From: an uncultured bacterium
GTDB lineage: Bacteria; Bacteroidota; Ignavibacteria; Kapaibacteriales; UBA4661
NCBI GenBank assembly: GCA_937899715.1
Contig: CALCNX010000037.1
Location: forward strand, 1-32,583
Length of the DNA stretch: 32,583 nt
Direction of reading: 5' to 3'
The notes beneath the pieces are model-generated. The model was not told where the DNA came from, did no database searches, and saw only the letters and a program-made list of their open reading frames with translations. A program made the translations under genes and the position numbers. Positions within the stretch are counted from its first letter, which is position 1, and every line of letters starts with the position of its first letter. Below, in pieces: positions 24,529-32,583 of this stretch.

Positions 24529-24942
24529 ATGACGCAAACAACTCTTCCACAGTCAGTTTCCATACGGCAGCATGAAATTATGACTGATTACCTGCGCGAA
24601 CTGGACAAGCATTTATGCGCGGTGGAGCAAGGAAACGTTGAAGAAATGTATGACATTAAGGATTTTGCCGAGATATTGCATATTCATCCGCGTCATCTCA
24701 GCAATACTATCAAGCACGCCACGGGGCGCTCTCCATGCGATATTTTCGAGTATCGTTTGATTGATGTCGCAAAAAAACTTCTGACTGAAACACGTCTTCC
24801 CATTGCTGAAATTGCTACCCGAATGACCTACGACCCCTCAAATTTCACTAAGTTTTTCAAACGCTACGTTGGCGCTACACCAAAGCAATTTCGTGAGACG
24901 GTGCATCAAGAATCCCAAAAAACTGAACCTCTCACCATTTAA
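24529..24942 (+). CDS. Short AraC-family helix-turn-helix regulator
   Basis: A 137-residue protein that is essentially only the AraC DNA-binding domain. The first helix-turn-helix is YDIKDFAEILHIHPRHLSNTIKHATGRSP (around residues 42-70; key parts DFAEILHIHPRHLSNTIK). The second is LPIAEIATRMTYDPSNFTKF, followed by FFKRYVGATPKQFRE, the family signature at about 98-126. There is no effector-binding N-terminal domain, so the signal may come through a partner or expression level. ATG 24529 was chosen; a second Met at 24580 (MTDYLRELDK) is possible. It lies 88 bases before the dehydrogenase on the same strand and 237 bases from the divergent carboxypeptidase start, so it may regulate either. Confidence 0.9.
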   Translation: MTQTTLPQSVSIRQHEIMTDYLRELDKHLCAVEQGNVEEMYDIKDFAEILHIHPRHLSNTIKHATGRSPCDIFEYRLIDVAKKLLTETRLPIAEIATRMTYDPSNFTKFFKRYVGATPKQFRETVHQESQKTEPLTI

Positions 24943-25030
24943 TCTGAACGTATCACCATTTGTTTAGACAGAAAATGTGCGAAGTTTGTACTGTTCATTT
25001 TTACTCACCAATCACATACTTTGTACAGAT

Positions 25031-25792
25031 ATGAGCACACCTAAAATTGCACTCGTTACAGGCGGCAGTCGGGGTCTTGGTAAAAATATGGCACTCGCCC
25101 TTGCGAAGCAGGGAATTGATGTCATTCTGACCTATCGCTCACAAAAAGCAGAAGCCGAAAGCGTTGTTGCGGAAATAACAGCGTTGGGGCGTAAGGCGCT
25201 TGCACTGGAGTTGGATATGGCAAATCTCGCATCGCTGGATGGCTTTTTGCAGCGCGTGCGTGAGAATTTACAGCGCGTGTGGGGAGTCAGCACGTTTGAC
25301 TTTCTTATCAATAATGCAGGTGTCGGTGCGACAATCCCGATAGCTGCGGCGACGGAGCAGGATTTTGATACTCTCTTGAACATTCATTTCAAGGGCGTGT
25401 ACTTCCTGACACAAAAATCACTGCTAATGATGAACGACGGCGGGCGCGTCATCAACGTTTCTAGTGGTACGACCCGATTTGCTATTCCCGGATATTCGAT
25501 GTATGCTTCCATGAAAAGTGCCGTTGAGACCTTTACCAGATATTTGGCAAAAGAAATCGGGCAGCGCGGAATGGCAGCAAATATCGTGGCTCCGGGTGCT
25601 ATCGAAACGGACTTCAATGGTGCTGCGGTTCGGAATAATCCTCAGATGAAAGCCTTCCTAGCTTCACAAACGGCACTGGGAAGAGTGGGCGAAGCGGATG
25701 ATATTGGCGGCGTGGTCGCATTCCTCTGCACCGAAGGCGCACGATGGATAAACGGGCAGCGCATTGAGGTTTCGGGCGGCATCAATTTATAG
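25031..25792 (+). CDS. Short-chain dehydrogenase/reductase (SDR)
   Basis: Cytosolic NAD(P)-dependent oxidoreductase of classical SDR type, 253 residues. The Rossmann dinucleotide motif is TGGSRGLG (10-17), an Arg in LTYRSQKAE suggests NADP preference, and the structural motif NNAG is at 94-97. The catalytic residues Ser145, Tyr158 and Lys162 are in the correct 13- and 4-residue spacing (VSSGTTRF, YSMYASMK). The C-terminal PGAIETDFNG and ICE-type ending GQRIEVSGGINL are typical of FabG-like and sugar/alcohol SDRs. Upstream in-frame codons exist to 24977, but ATG 25031 starts at the first beta strand. Substrate cannot be told. The preceding AraC-type gene is its probable regulator by context. 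Confidence 0.92.
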   Translation: MSTPKIALVTGGSRGLGKNMALALAKQGIDVILTYRSQKAEAESVVAEITALGRKALALELDMANLASLDGFLQRVRENLQRVWGVSTFDFLINNAGVGATIPIAAATEQDFDTLLNIHFKGVYFLTQKSLLMMNDGGRVINVSSGTTRFAIPGYSMYASMKSAVETFTRYLAKEIGQRGMAANIVAPGAIETDFNGAAVRNNPQMKAFLASQTALGRVGEADDIGGVVAFLCTEGARWINGQRIEVSGGINL

Positions 25793-25819
25793 ATTGTAAG
25801 AACCCGCTAAAAAAAAATG

Positions 25820-25860
25820 AAGCACTCTTCTCGGACTAAGCTGTTTCGAGAAGAGTGCTT
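25820..25860. terminator. Bidirectional terminator between SDR gene and efflux operon
   Basis: AAGCACTCTTCTCG (25820-25833) pairs perfectly with 25847-25860 as a 14-bp stem with a 13-base loop. The plus-strand side is preceded by eight or more A (25809-25817), which becomes a T-tract for transcripts from the minus-strand efflux operon ending at 25907. It also stands 28 bases after the SDR stop, so it serves both converging units. Confidence 0.88.
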
Positions 25861-25906
25861 TGTGTTGGTCGGTAGATAAATGGCGATGTGAATACTTCAG
25901 GTATGG

Positions 25907-27340
25907 TTATTTCCAGCCGCCACCCAGCGCTCTGTACATATTGACCTTCGCATTTAATTGCTTCATCTTGATTTCAATAATTTCCGTTTTTGATTCCAAT
26001 GCCTCTCGTTGGGTAAGCAATACTTCGCCATAATCTGCTTTGGCAGAATTGAACAAGTTATTGGCAATGGTAATAGATTGAATTAAAATATCAACTTCCT
26101 TGCTTTTCGTTTCATAGCTTTTGCTAAAGTTATCAATTTTTGCAAGCTGATTGAGCACATCAGTATAAGCTCGTAAGATTGCCTGCTCATAATTATAGAC
26201 AGCTTTGATTTGTTCGGCAGTTGCCGAATTGTATTCAGCTTCAAGGGCATTTCTGTTGATGAGAGGTGCTATTAAATCTCCTGCCAAATTGTAGAGCAGG
26301 GACTCAGGATTGATTAAGAAGGTAGGGTTAAAAGCCTGAAATCCTATTCCGGCTTTGATTCCTAATGAGGGATAAAAATTGGCTTTTGCCACTTCTACGT
26401 CAAGTTTTGCCGCCGCCAGCTCAAATTCTGCTTGCCGAATATCGGGGCGATTACTCAAGAGTTGCGAGGGGATTCCGGCTTGAAGAGAGTCAATTTTGAA
26501 GTCTAAGAATTTATCGGAGCTTCTTGCTATGGGTTTTGGAAACCTTCCGGTCAGGAAGTTAATACGGTTTTCGGTCTCCACTATTTTTTGTTTAATAGCA
26601 AATTGCCGATTCTGCGTATTGAGCAACTGTGCTTCAAAGCGATTCACCGCTAATTGAGAAACTTTAGCAAATTCCTTTTGCTGCTTTACCACTTTGAAAG
26701 CGCTAGATTGAATTTCAATATTCTGGTCAATGATGCTGAGTAAGTTGTCCAGCGCCATCAATTCATAATAAGCATCGGCAATTTCTGCAATTAAATGGGC
26801 TACCATAAAGTTTTTGCCCTCAATGCTTGCTAAATACCGCGATACGGCAGATTTCTCGGCATTGTGCAGTTTTCCCCAGATGTCAATTTCCCATGATACC
26901 GTTGCTCCAACAGTTAAATCTGTAAGTGGTTTTGGGAAAGCAGTTCCGGGTGCAATTTCGAGTTGCTCTTCCACAGCACCTAATCTGGTGTATTTTGCAG
27001 TTTTATCGCCCCCCGCACCGACACCAACATTCAGAAAAGGCAAATATGCACCTTTTCTGGCTGTGATTACATTATTACGCATTTCGATTTCCTGAAGAAC
27101 GATATTGAGCTCCTGATTATTCTTGAACGCAGTATCAATCAGTGCCGTCAGGTTATTATCGGCAAAGTATGCTCTCCAATTCAGATTGGCAACATTGAGG
27201 GTGTCCTGACTATTCGTATATCGTTCAGGCACAGATTTGTTTTCATTTCTCACTGCATTCTGAGGAGTTGTGCAACTCCAAAGTGGCAAGAGAATAGAAA
27301 CAGCAACGATTGTAAGGTTATGGAATGATTTGTTTTTCAT
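25907..27340 (-). CDS. TolC/OprM-type outer-membrane efflux lipoprotein
   Basis: Outer-membrane channel of a tripartite RND exporter, 477 residues. Lipoprotein signal MKNKSFHNLTIVAVSILLPLWSC with lipobox LWSC (Cys23). Two OEP repeats follow: first about 50-250 (LIDTAFKNNQELNIVLQEIE, ARKGAYLPFLNVGVG, SWEIDIWGKL) and second about 270-470 (LLSNRPDIRQAEFELAAAKL, ANFYPSLGIKAGIG, SAKADYGEVLLTQREALESK). These alpha-barrel and beta-barrel signatures (SWEIDIWG, RPDIRQAE) are those of the NodT/CusC/OprM family. The ATG overlaps the stop of the pump gene by four bases, so the two are translationally coupled. Third gene of the adaptor-pump-channel operon, closed by the terminator at 25820-25860. Confidence 0.95.
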   Translation of the reverse strand: MKNKSFHNLTIVAVSILLPLWSCTTPQNAVRNENKSVPERYTNSQDTLNVANLNWRAYFADNNLTALIDTAFKNNQELNIVLQEIEMRNNVITARKGAYLPFLNVGVGAGGDKTAKYTRLGAVEEQLEIAPGTAFPKPLTDLTVGATVSWEIDIWGKLHNAEKSAVSRYLASIEGKNFMVAHLIAEIADAYYELMALDNLLSIIDQNIEIQSSAFKVVKQQKEFAKVSQLAVNRFEAQLLNTQNRQFAIKQKIVETENRINFLTGRFPKPIARSSDKFLDFKIDSLQAGIPSQLLSNRPDIRQAEFELAAAKLDVEVAKANFYPSLGIKAGIGFQAFNPTFLINPESLLYNLAGDLIAPLINRNALEAEYNSATAEQIKAVYNYEQAILRAYTDVLNQLAKIDNFSKSYETKSKEVDILIQSITIANNLFNSAKADYGEVLLTQREALESKTEIIEIKMKQLNAKVNMYRALGGGWK

Positions 27341-30300
27341 TTGCCCTTCCTTTTTCGGTCAGCTATTTTTAACAGTATATCCAGTTTTTGAACTCTTTTT
27401 ACCAATGGTGCTCTCGGTTTGCGGTGCACAAAATCTTCGGTAAGCGGGCTTTCATCTTCTTCCTGAATTAATTTCTTGCCTTCCGACCATTTGCCAACGG
27501 TGTAATAAAGCCCGGGTATGATAATCACACCAAGAATTGTCCCAATTAACATCCCGCCGAGAGACGATGAGCCTATGGTTTTGTTACCGACAGCCCCGGC
27601 TCCCGTTGCTCGCACGAGTGGAATGAGTCCGGCAATAAATGCGAAGGAGGTCATGAGAATAGGGCGAAAACGCACTTTTGCTCCTTCTATGGCAGCATCT
27701 AAAACGGATGCTCCCTGGGCGTGTTTTTGTGAGGCAAACTCTACAATCAATACGGCGTTTTTGCCCAATAGACCGACGAGCATAATCAAACCCATTTGGG
27801 CATAAATATCATTTGCCAGTCCCATGAGTTTTAATAACAGGAATGAACCAAATACGCCTGCGGGCAGTGATAACACAACCGCCAAAGGAATGATAAAACT
27901 TTCGTATTGCGAGGCTAAGACCAAATAGACGAACACCAATACGACAATGAAAATATACACGGCTTCGTTGCCTCGGCGTGCTTCGTCGTATGAAAGTCCT
28001 TCCCACGCAATATCATATCCTTGTGGCAATGTTTGCTTTGATACTTCCTGTATCGCTTTGATGGCATCGCCCGTGGTGTAGCCTTTCGCAGGCACACCGC
28101 GAATGGAAGAGGATGTGTATAAATTATACCGCGTTATTTCATTTGGACCTTGCGTTTTTCTGAGGCTCATAAATGACGAATACGGAACCATTTCGCCGCG
28201 ATCATTTTTGATAAACAGATTTAATATGTCACTTGGCAGCTTTCTGTATTCGGGGGAAGATTGCGTATAAACCTTAAAGAACGTATTGAAACGGGTAAAA
28301 CCTTGCTCGTAGGTACTGCCAATTAAGATATTGAGATTTTCCATAGCTTTGCCGATGGAAACCCCTTTTTGCATTGCTAATTGATTATCAATAATCAATT
28401 CGTATTGCGGATAGTTGGCTGCGTAAAAAGTGAATAAACCCGTAAGCTCTTTTCGCTTTTTTAAGGACTCCATAAAGTCTTTATTCACTTTGTCAAATAC
28501 CTGATAATCTACGGTACTGCTTTTGTCCAGCAATCGTAACGAGAAACCGTCGGAAGAACCATAGCCCGGAACAGCAGGAGGCTCAAAGTATTCAATGATA
28601 GAACCAAAGTCTTTTGTTTTTTCTTCCAACTCTTCGATTATCTCTTTGACCGTATGTTTTCTATCATTCCAATCTTTTAAGTTTATCAAACACGTACCTG
28701 CGTTTGAACCTCTACCTTCGGTGAGTATTTCGTAACCCGCCAAAGATGTTACCGATTGAATATCTTTTATCTCCTCGGCGACGTGTTGTAGTTTTTGTGA
28801 TACTTGGTTTGTACTCTCCAACGTGCTGCCGGGCGGTGTTTGGATGATGGCATATATTTGCCCTTGATCCTCGTTGGGAATAAATCCACCGGGCAATATT
28901 TGATTTACTCCTAATGTACCAAATGCAAATGCTGCCAATAACCCAAAAGTAATAAACCTACGATTAACGATGCGAGTCAGCAAGCCTGTGTATTTTCCTG
29001 TCAGCCATTCAAATTTGCTGTTAAACCAGTCAAGGAATACCGTGATGGGAGTTTTTCGTTTGTGTTTGCCGTGATTACTTTTGAGCATCATTGCACAAAG
29101 CACAGGAGTAAGCGAGAGTGCTACGACACCCGAAAGAATAATAGAACTTGCCATGGTAATCGAAAACTGGCGATAGAACACGCCCACGGGACCAGTCATA
29201 AAAGCAATAGGCACAAATACGGAGGTCATCACCAGCGTAATAGCAATGATGGCTCCGCTGATTTCGCCTAATACTTTTTTGACTGCGTTATAGGGAGAGA
29301 TGGGTTCTTCCTCCATTTTTGCGTGAACGGCTTCCACGACCACAATAGCATTGTCAACCACGATACCGATTGCCAGTACCAGCGCAAACAGGGTAATGAG
29401 GTTAATCGTTAAGCCAAACAACTGCATGAACACAAACGCGCCCACAAGCGAAACCGGAACTGCAATGATGGGTATCAGCGTAGAACGAAAATCACCTAAG
29501 AAGAGATACACGACTAATGCCACCAGTATAAATGCCTCAATAAGGGTGTGCATTACTTTTTCAATAGAGGCATCCACAAATTTGGACACATCGTAATTGA
29601 TTGCATAATCCATGCCCGGCGGGAAGTCCTTTTTTAACTCTTTGAGCTTCTCTTTGGTGTCTTCAATTACTTTGCTTGCGTTCGTGCCAAAGTTTTGTTT
29701 GAGAATAATTGAGGCGGATGGGTCGCCGTCTTTATTGGAGTAAATGTCAAAAAATTCGCTTCCCAGTTCTACATTTGCTACATCTTTTAGTTTTAGAATC
29801 TCGCCGTTGGGATTCGCTCTAATGATGATATTTTCATACTCTTCCGGGGTATTGAATCGCCCTTTATAGGTCAAGGTAAATTCAAGCGATTGTGCATTTT
29901 GACCGGAGGCTTGCCCCAATCTTCCCGGGCGACCGATAACACTTTGCTCCGACAAAGCGGTCATCACTTCTTCTGTTGAAACATTATATGCACGCATACG
30001 GTCGGGCTTTAGCCAAACACGCATAGCGTAGGTGCGACTACCCAGAATTTGCGCACGTCCCATGCCGCTTATGCGCTGCAACTCAGGAAGAATACGCACA
30101 TTGGCATAGTTAAATAAAAACTTTTCGTCTGCATTTTTATCCTTGCTGAAGAGATTCACATACATGAGCATACTGGGCTGTATGGGCGTAATGATGATAC
30201 CTTCACGTTGCACCAGTGGCGGTAGATTGTTCGTGATGGCATCAATTCTTGTCTTGACATTCACCACAGCCGCATTGGGGTCGGTGTCGGGTTCAAAAAC

Positions 30301-30576
30301 AATTTGTACGGTCGCCTCGCCCGCGCTAGTAGCATCGGATATGATGTATTGCATTCCCTGAACACCGTTAATGGCACGTTCTAAGGGAATCAGCGTTGAT
30401 TCTACCAACACTTGAGCGCTGGCACCCGGATAAGCAATGAAAACGTTGACGCGAGGTGGTGCAATATTAGGAAACTGCGAAATCGGTCTTGTTTTTATGG
30501 CTAATATCCCTAAAAAAACAATAGCCAACGATATTGATATAGCAAGAACCGGGCGGTGAATAAATTTTGAAAACAT
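27337..30576 (-). CDS. RND efflux pump, inner-membrane HAE1 (AcrB-like) transporter
   Basis: Proton-driven exporter of 1079 residues, the normal length for AcrB/MexB relatives. N-terminal MFSKFIHRPVLAISISLAIVFLG is the first membrane helix; two large periplasmic loops lie between helices 1-2 and 7-8. Landmarks are PPRVNVFIAYPGASAQ, GIVVDNAIVVVEAVHAKM in helix 4, FMTGPVGVFYRQFSIT, LLGKNAVLIVEFA in helix 10 with the essential Lys, and VRFRPILMTSFAF with the conserved Arg. The helix-4 pair is Asp408-Asn409 where AcrB has Asp-Asp, a change in the proton relay noted separately. Starts 31 bases after the adaptor gene and overlaps the channel gene by four. Substrates (drugs, bile salts, dyes or solvents) cannot be predicted. 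Confidence 0.96.
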   Translation of the reverse strand: MFSKFIHRPVLAISISLAIVFLGILAIKTRPISQFPNIAPPRVNVFIAYPGASAQVLVESTLIPLERAINGVQGMQYIISDATSAGEATVQIVFEPDTDPNAAVVNVKTRIDAITNNLPPLVQREGIIITPIQPSMLMYVNLFSKDKNADEKFLFNYANVRILPELQRISGMGRAQILGSRTYAMRVWLKPDRMRAYNVSTEEVMTALSEQSVIGRPGRLGQASGQNAQSLEFTLTYKGRFNTPEEYENIIIRANPNGEILKLKDVANVELGSEFFDIYSNKDGDPSASIILKQNFGTNASKVIEDTKEKLKELKKDFPPGMDYAINYDVSKFVDASIEKVMHTLIEAFILVALVVYLFLGDFRSTLIPIIAVPVSLVGAFVFMQLFGLTINLITLFALVLAIGIVVDNAIVVVEAVHAKMEEEPISPYNAVKKVLGEISGAIIAITLVMTSVFVPIAFMTGPVGVFYRQFSITMASSIILSGVVALSLTPVLCAMMLKSNHGKHKRKTPITVFLDWFNSKFEWLTGKYTGLLTRIVNRRFITFGLLAAFAFGTLGVNQILPGGFIPNEDQGQIYAIIQTPPGSTLESTNQVSQKLQHVAEEIKDIQSVTSLAGYEILTEGRGSNAGTCLINLKDWNDRKHTVKEIIEELEEKTKDFGSIIEYFEPPAVPGYGSSDGFSLRLLDKSSTVDYQVFDKVNKDFMESLKKRKELTGLFTFYAANYPQYELIIDNQLAMQKGVSIGKAMENLNILIGSTYEQGFTRFNTFFKVYTQSSPEYRKLPSDILNLFIKNDRGEMVPYSSFMSLRKTQGPNEITRYNLYTSSSIRGVPAKGYTTGDAIKAIQEVSKQTLPQGYDIAWEGLSYDEARRGNEAVYIFIVVLVFVYLVLASQYESFIIPLAVVLSLPAGVFGSFLLLKLMGLANDIYAQMGLIMLVGLLGKNAVLIVEFASQKHAQGASVLDAAIEGAKVRFRPILMTSFAFIAGLIPLVRATGAGAVGNKTIGSSSLGGMLIGTILGVIIIPGLYYTVGKWSEGKKLIQEEDESPLTEDFVHRKPRAPLVKRVQKLDILLKIADRKRKGK

Positions 30577-30607
30577 ACGTTACAATATTTTTTTTGGAGG
30601 TTCTTAC

Positions 30608-31693
30608 TTATTCAGCGTGAAGCTGCTTTAATTCCGTCAGTATTGTTGACAGCTCAACAAAATCATATTGGATTTTCTGGTCATTTTTTACTTTTCGCAA
30701 GCCTTCTACCAATAATTTATCTGTTACTTCGATACCTTTGGCAACGGCGTAAAGGTGGGGCATTTCCGCACTGATAGTGATTTCTCTTGATTTCACGACA
30801 TTATCTTTGTCCACCACAAAAACGAATTTTTTGTCCAAAATCTCAAATGTTGCTTTTTGTGGGATAAGCAAGGCATTCTCCAAATGAACAGGCATAAGGA
30901 TTTTTCCGGTTTCGCCATTTCGTAACATCGCTGAGGCGTTTTGGAATCCGGCTCGGAAGGCAATATTGCCTGTTTCATTGTTAAAATCGGCTTCAATTGT
31001 TTCCACCGCTCCGTCTTGGTCATAAAGATTGTTATTGGCAAGTTTTAGCTTTACCCGTAACAAATTATTTGGTTTAGGTTTAGCAGCATACGCGAGATAT
31101 TCTGCTTCCGGCACGTTGAAATAGACCCACATTTTGCTGTTGTCTGAAAGCGTCGTGATGAGATCGCCCTCATCAACAAGACTTCCCAATCGGACATCAT
31201 TAAAGCGCCCGACAACACCGTCAAATGGTGCCCGGATTTCGGTAAAACCTAAATGAGTTTGTGCCAAAGACAATTCGGCTTTTGCTTTGTCCAGCTTTGC
31301 CTTGGTGAGTGCAAGTTCATTTTTGGAGACGACATTGCTGTCGGCAAGGTTTTTTGTATTCTGATACTCAATTTCGGCAAATGTAACCTCAGCTTGAGCT
31401 TTTCGCATTTCTGCCTGATAAATTGCAGGCATAATTTGAAACAACAGCTGTCCTTTTTTTACAAATTTGCCCTCATCTACATAAATATTTTGTAGATAAC
31501 CCTTTTCGAGTGCGCGTAACTCGATGTGCTGAATAGAGCGAATCTGACACACGTATTCATGGTAAATGAGCGTGTCTTTTTGCATCGGGCTTGATACAAT
31601 AAACTTTGCTTCTTCTTGCTTCTCGCTCTCATGAGCACTGCAGCTTGAAATAAGTATAGCTGCAATGCAGATGTAAATATATTTATACTTCAT
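30608..31693 (-). CDS. RND efflux periplasmic adaptor (membrane fusion protein) lipoprotein
   Basis: Periplasmic adaptor linking the pump and the TolC-type channel, 361 residues. Lipoprotein signal MKYKYIYICIAAILISSCSA with lipobox ISSC (Cys18). The lipoyl/barrel-sandwich halves are RALEKGYLQNIYVDEGKFVKKGQ and FTEIRAPFDGVVGRFNDV (key parts YVDEGKFVKKGQ and IRAPFDGVVG). Between them is an alpha-hairpin (AQAEVTFAEIEYQNTKNLA, ELALTKAKLDKAKAELSLAQ). The beta-barrel and membrane-proximal domains follow (LRNGETGKILMPV, ALLIPQKATFEI). First gene of the operon; its promoter must lie in 31694-32056. No dedicated regulator gene is adjacent. Confidence 0.95.
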   Translation of the reverse strand: MKYKYIYICIAAILISSCSAHESEKQEEAKFIVSSPMQKDTLIYHEYVCQIRSIQHIELRALEKGYLQNIYVDEGKFVKKGQLLFQIMPAIYQAEMRKAQAEVTFAEIEYQNTKNLADSNVVSKNELALTKAKLDKAKAELSLAQTHLGFTEIRAPFDGVVGRFNDVRLGSLVDEGDLITTLSDNSKMWVYFNVPEAEYLAYAAKPKPNNLLRVKLKLANNNLYDQDGAVETIEADFNNETGNIAFRAGFQNASAMLRNGETGKILMPVHLENALLIPQKATFEILDKKFVFVVDKDNVVKSREITISAEMPHLYAVAKGIEVTDKLLVEGLRKVKNDQKIQYDFVELSTILTELKQLHAE

Positions 31694-32056
31694 TGTTCTG
31701 CTTGGAGTTGTGTGACATTCTTGAAATCTGAGAATTCCGATGATAATATAATGATAAAGCCAAATTGAGAAAGAGTGCGGTCATCTTAACCCGAAGAGCT
31801 AAGATGTTAAAGGTATTGTGGTGCTTTCTGATTTGCGACGCGGAAAGAGCATGGATAGTAGAATTTCGTTGCCCCCGATTTTTCGATACATAAACTGTAA
31901 AGATATGCGTGGATAGGTTAAAATGTGATTAAAACAACATTAGAATTACGACAAAACCGCCTACAATGCGGAAAAGGTTTGACTTGCGGAGAGAAGGGAA
32001 ATGTAGTATTTTGAAAAAACTGGTATTTGTCAAATGCGAGCACAAGGAATAATACT
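31694..32056. other. Divergent intergenic region upstream of the efflux operon
   Basis: This 363-base stretch separates the efflux operon (minus) from the small truncated membrane-protein gene (plus). It holds an inverted repeat CATCTTA (31782-31788) / TAAGATG (31800-31806), possibly an operator. A weak plus-strand promoter candidate is TTGACT (31979-31984) with TAGTAT (32004-32009) at 19-base spacing. No gene, tRNA or strong hairpin was found. The efflux promoter itself was not identified. Confidence 0.4.
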
Positions 32057-32338
32057 ATGAATGAAGTAATGCAATTTTTCATGATGACCTTTGCAGGCTC
32101 TTTCGTACAAGAACTGGTGCATTGGTACGACCTCCGAGGAAAACTGAACGCAGAGCGCCATCAGGCACTCATGCAATCCACGCTCTACAAAGTGCTGGTG
32201 GTGGGAATGCTGGTGATGCCGCCATTAACAAGCTGGCTGCTTTTTTCGCAAAAGCTGGGCGGCGACCGGATGGAAGAGTTGCAATCCATTGGCGGTAATG
32301 GTGATAGACACCTTGCCATGTATAAGTTTTGGTACTAA
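32057..32338 (+). pseudogene. Small membrane protein gene, 3' part lost to an insertion-sequence remnant
   Basis: The frame from ATG 32057 encodes MNEVMQFFMMTFAGSFVQEL, a polar middle (VHWYDLRGKLNAERHQAL) and a second hydrophobic helix (LYKVLVVGMLVMPPLTSWLL). After about LGGDRMEELQS (near 32285) the sequence is the antisense of a transposase gene, so the last 16 residues (IGGNGDRHLAMYKFWY) are foreign read-through and the stop at 32336-32338 is accidental. A TTG at 32027 is an unlikely start. The protein is not recognised; its full length is unknown because the 3' part is missing from the window. Confidence 0.6.
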
Positions 32339-32504
32339 AGAACTGTTTGACGGGCAGATACCGCCATTGGCAGCCGGTTTTTACTCGATATAAAATTGAT
32401 TGAACAATCTTCAGCGTTGGTACCTCGTCGGTTTTACCACGAGAGCCAACGCTTAACGAAGGAATAATATATCTTTCTATACTTGACGATGACAGGACTT
32501 CCAT
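32286..32504 (-). pseudogene. IS5-type (DUF4096) transposase, N-terminal fragment
   Basis: Read on minus from ATG 32504, about 73 residues match the N-terminal domain of IS5-family transposases: SIERYIIPSLSVGSRG, VPTLKIVQSILYRVKTGCQW and RYLPVKQFF, then TYTWQGVYHHYRQW. The match ends at Trp73 (codon 32286-32288). Beyond it the frame runs into the antisense of the small membrane-protein gene, so the DDE catalytic domain is absent and the fragment cannot transpose by itself. The family is recognised from its N-terminal pattern only. Confidence 0.8.
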
Positions 32505-32553
32505 TCCATAGTATGTTGGTGAAGAGTATCTGAGAGCTTGTTTGAAAAGTCGG
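32286..32553 (-). mobile_element. Remnant of an IS5-type insertion sequence, transposase-start end
   Basis: The fragment joins host sequence near 32286 and extends right past the transposase start. GAGAGCTTGTTTGAAAAGT at 32532-32550 looks like the terminal inverted repeat that commonly ends such elements, so the outer boundary is set near 32553. The other end is missing, so there is no inverted-repeat partner or target duplication to confirm it. Most likely a deletion removed the rest of the element together with the 3' part of the host gene. Confidence 0.55.
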
Positions 32554-32561
32554 AAAGTAGG

Positions 32562-32583
32562 TAAAAAAAGCGGGCAAAGCCCG
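32562..32583 (-). terminator. Terminator for a gene right of the window
   Basis: CGGGC (32571-32575) and GCCCG (32579-32583) form a five-base-pair hairpin with an AAA loop at the very end of the window. On the minus strand it is followed by C and seven T (32563-32569 as A). It would end a leftward transcript coming from beyond the right edge. The stem may continue outside the window. Confidence 0.6.

Noticed and set aside
32338..32353. AAGAACTGTTTGACGG as the second terminal inverted repeat of the IS
   Set aside because: On the minus strand it encodes the conserved VKQFF of the transposase, so the likeness to the end near 32532-32550 is incidental.

Overview
The window suggests a member of the Bacteroidota/Chlorobiota supergroup, perhaps an Ignavibacteria- or Kapabacteria-like lineage; exact placement is inference. 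Four secreted proteins end in type IX secretion system (T9SS) type A sorting domains. Other indicators are a GH92 alpha-mannosidase, a CotH-family protein, a BACON-like domain, several lipoproteins, a LytS/LytTR two-component pair and generally weak Shine-Dalgarno sequences. No rRNA, tRNA, CRISPR array or phage module was seen.

Left part (1-10132, plus strand): the end of a beta-rich exported protein with a probable frameshift at the window edge; a LytS-type histidine kinase and its LytTR response regulator, followed closely by a methyltransferase; an aldehyde dehydrogenase of the succinate-semialdehyde type; a secreted GH92 mannosidase with a small two-helix membrane protein behind it; a strong terminator; and a large CotH/lamin-tail/T9SS protein.

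Middle part (10217-20103, minus strand): a run of envelope and surface genes. In transcription order it starts with an ECF sigma factor and a protein that looks like an anti-sigma domain, inner-membrane helix, periplasmic coiled coil and outer-membrane beta-barrel in one chain. Then come two lipoproteins (one with IPT/TIG domains), a BACON/T9SS protein and two tandem paralogous Asp-box propeller proteins with T9SS tails. Hairpins separate several of these units, so they are a neighbourhood more than one operon. Control of the surface genes by the sigma factor is a hypothesis.

Right part (20359-32583): a TetR-ABC ATPase-ABC permease exporter operon on plus; an LD-carboxypeptidase with a Tat-type signal on minus, divergent from a small AraC-type regulator and a short-chain dehydrogenase; then a minus-strand tripartite RND efflux operon (adaptor, pump, TolC-type lipoprotein) that looks more A/T-rich than the genes to the left. 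The right edge holds a small membrane-protein gene cut off by the 5' remnant of an IS5-type transposase, and a terminator for a gene beyond the window.

The most unusual item is the sigma factor paired with the one-chain trans-envelope anti-sigma/beta-barrel protein. All assignments come from reading the translated sequence; no database search was run.
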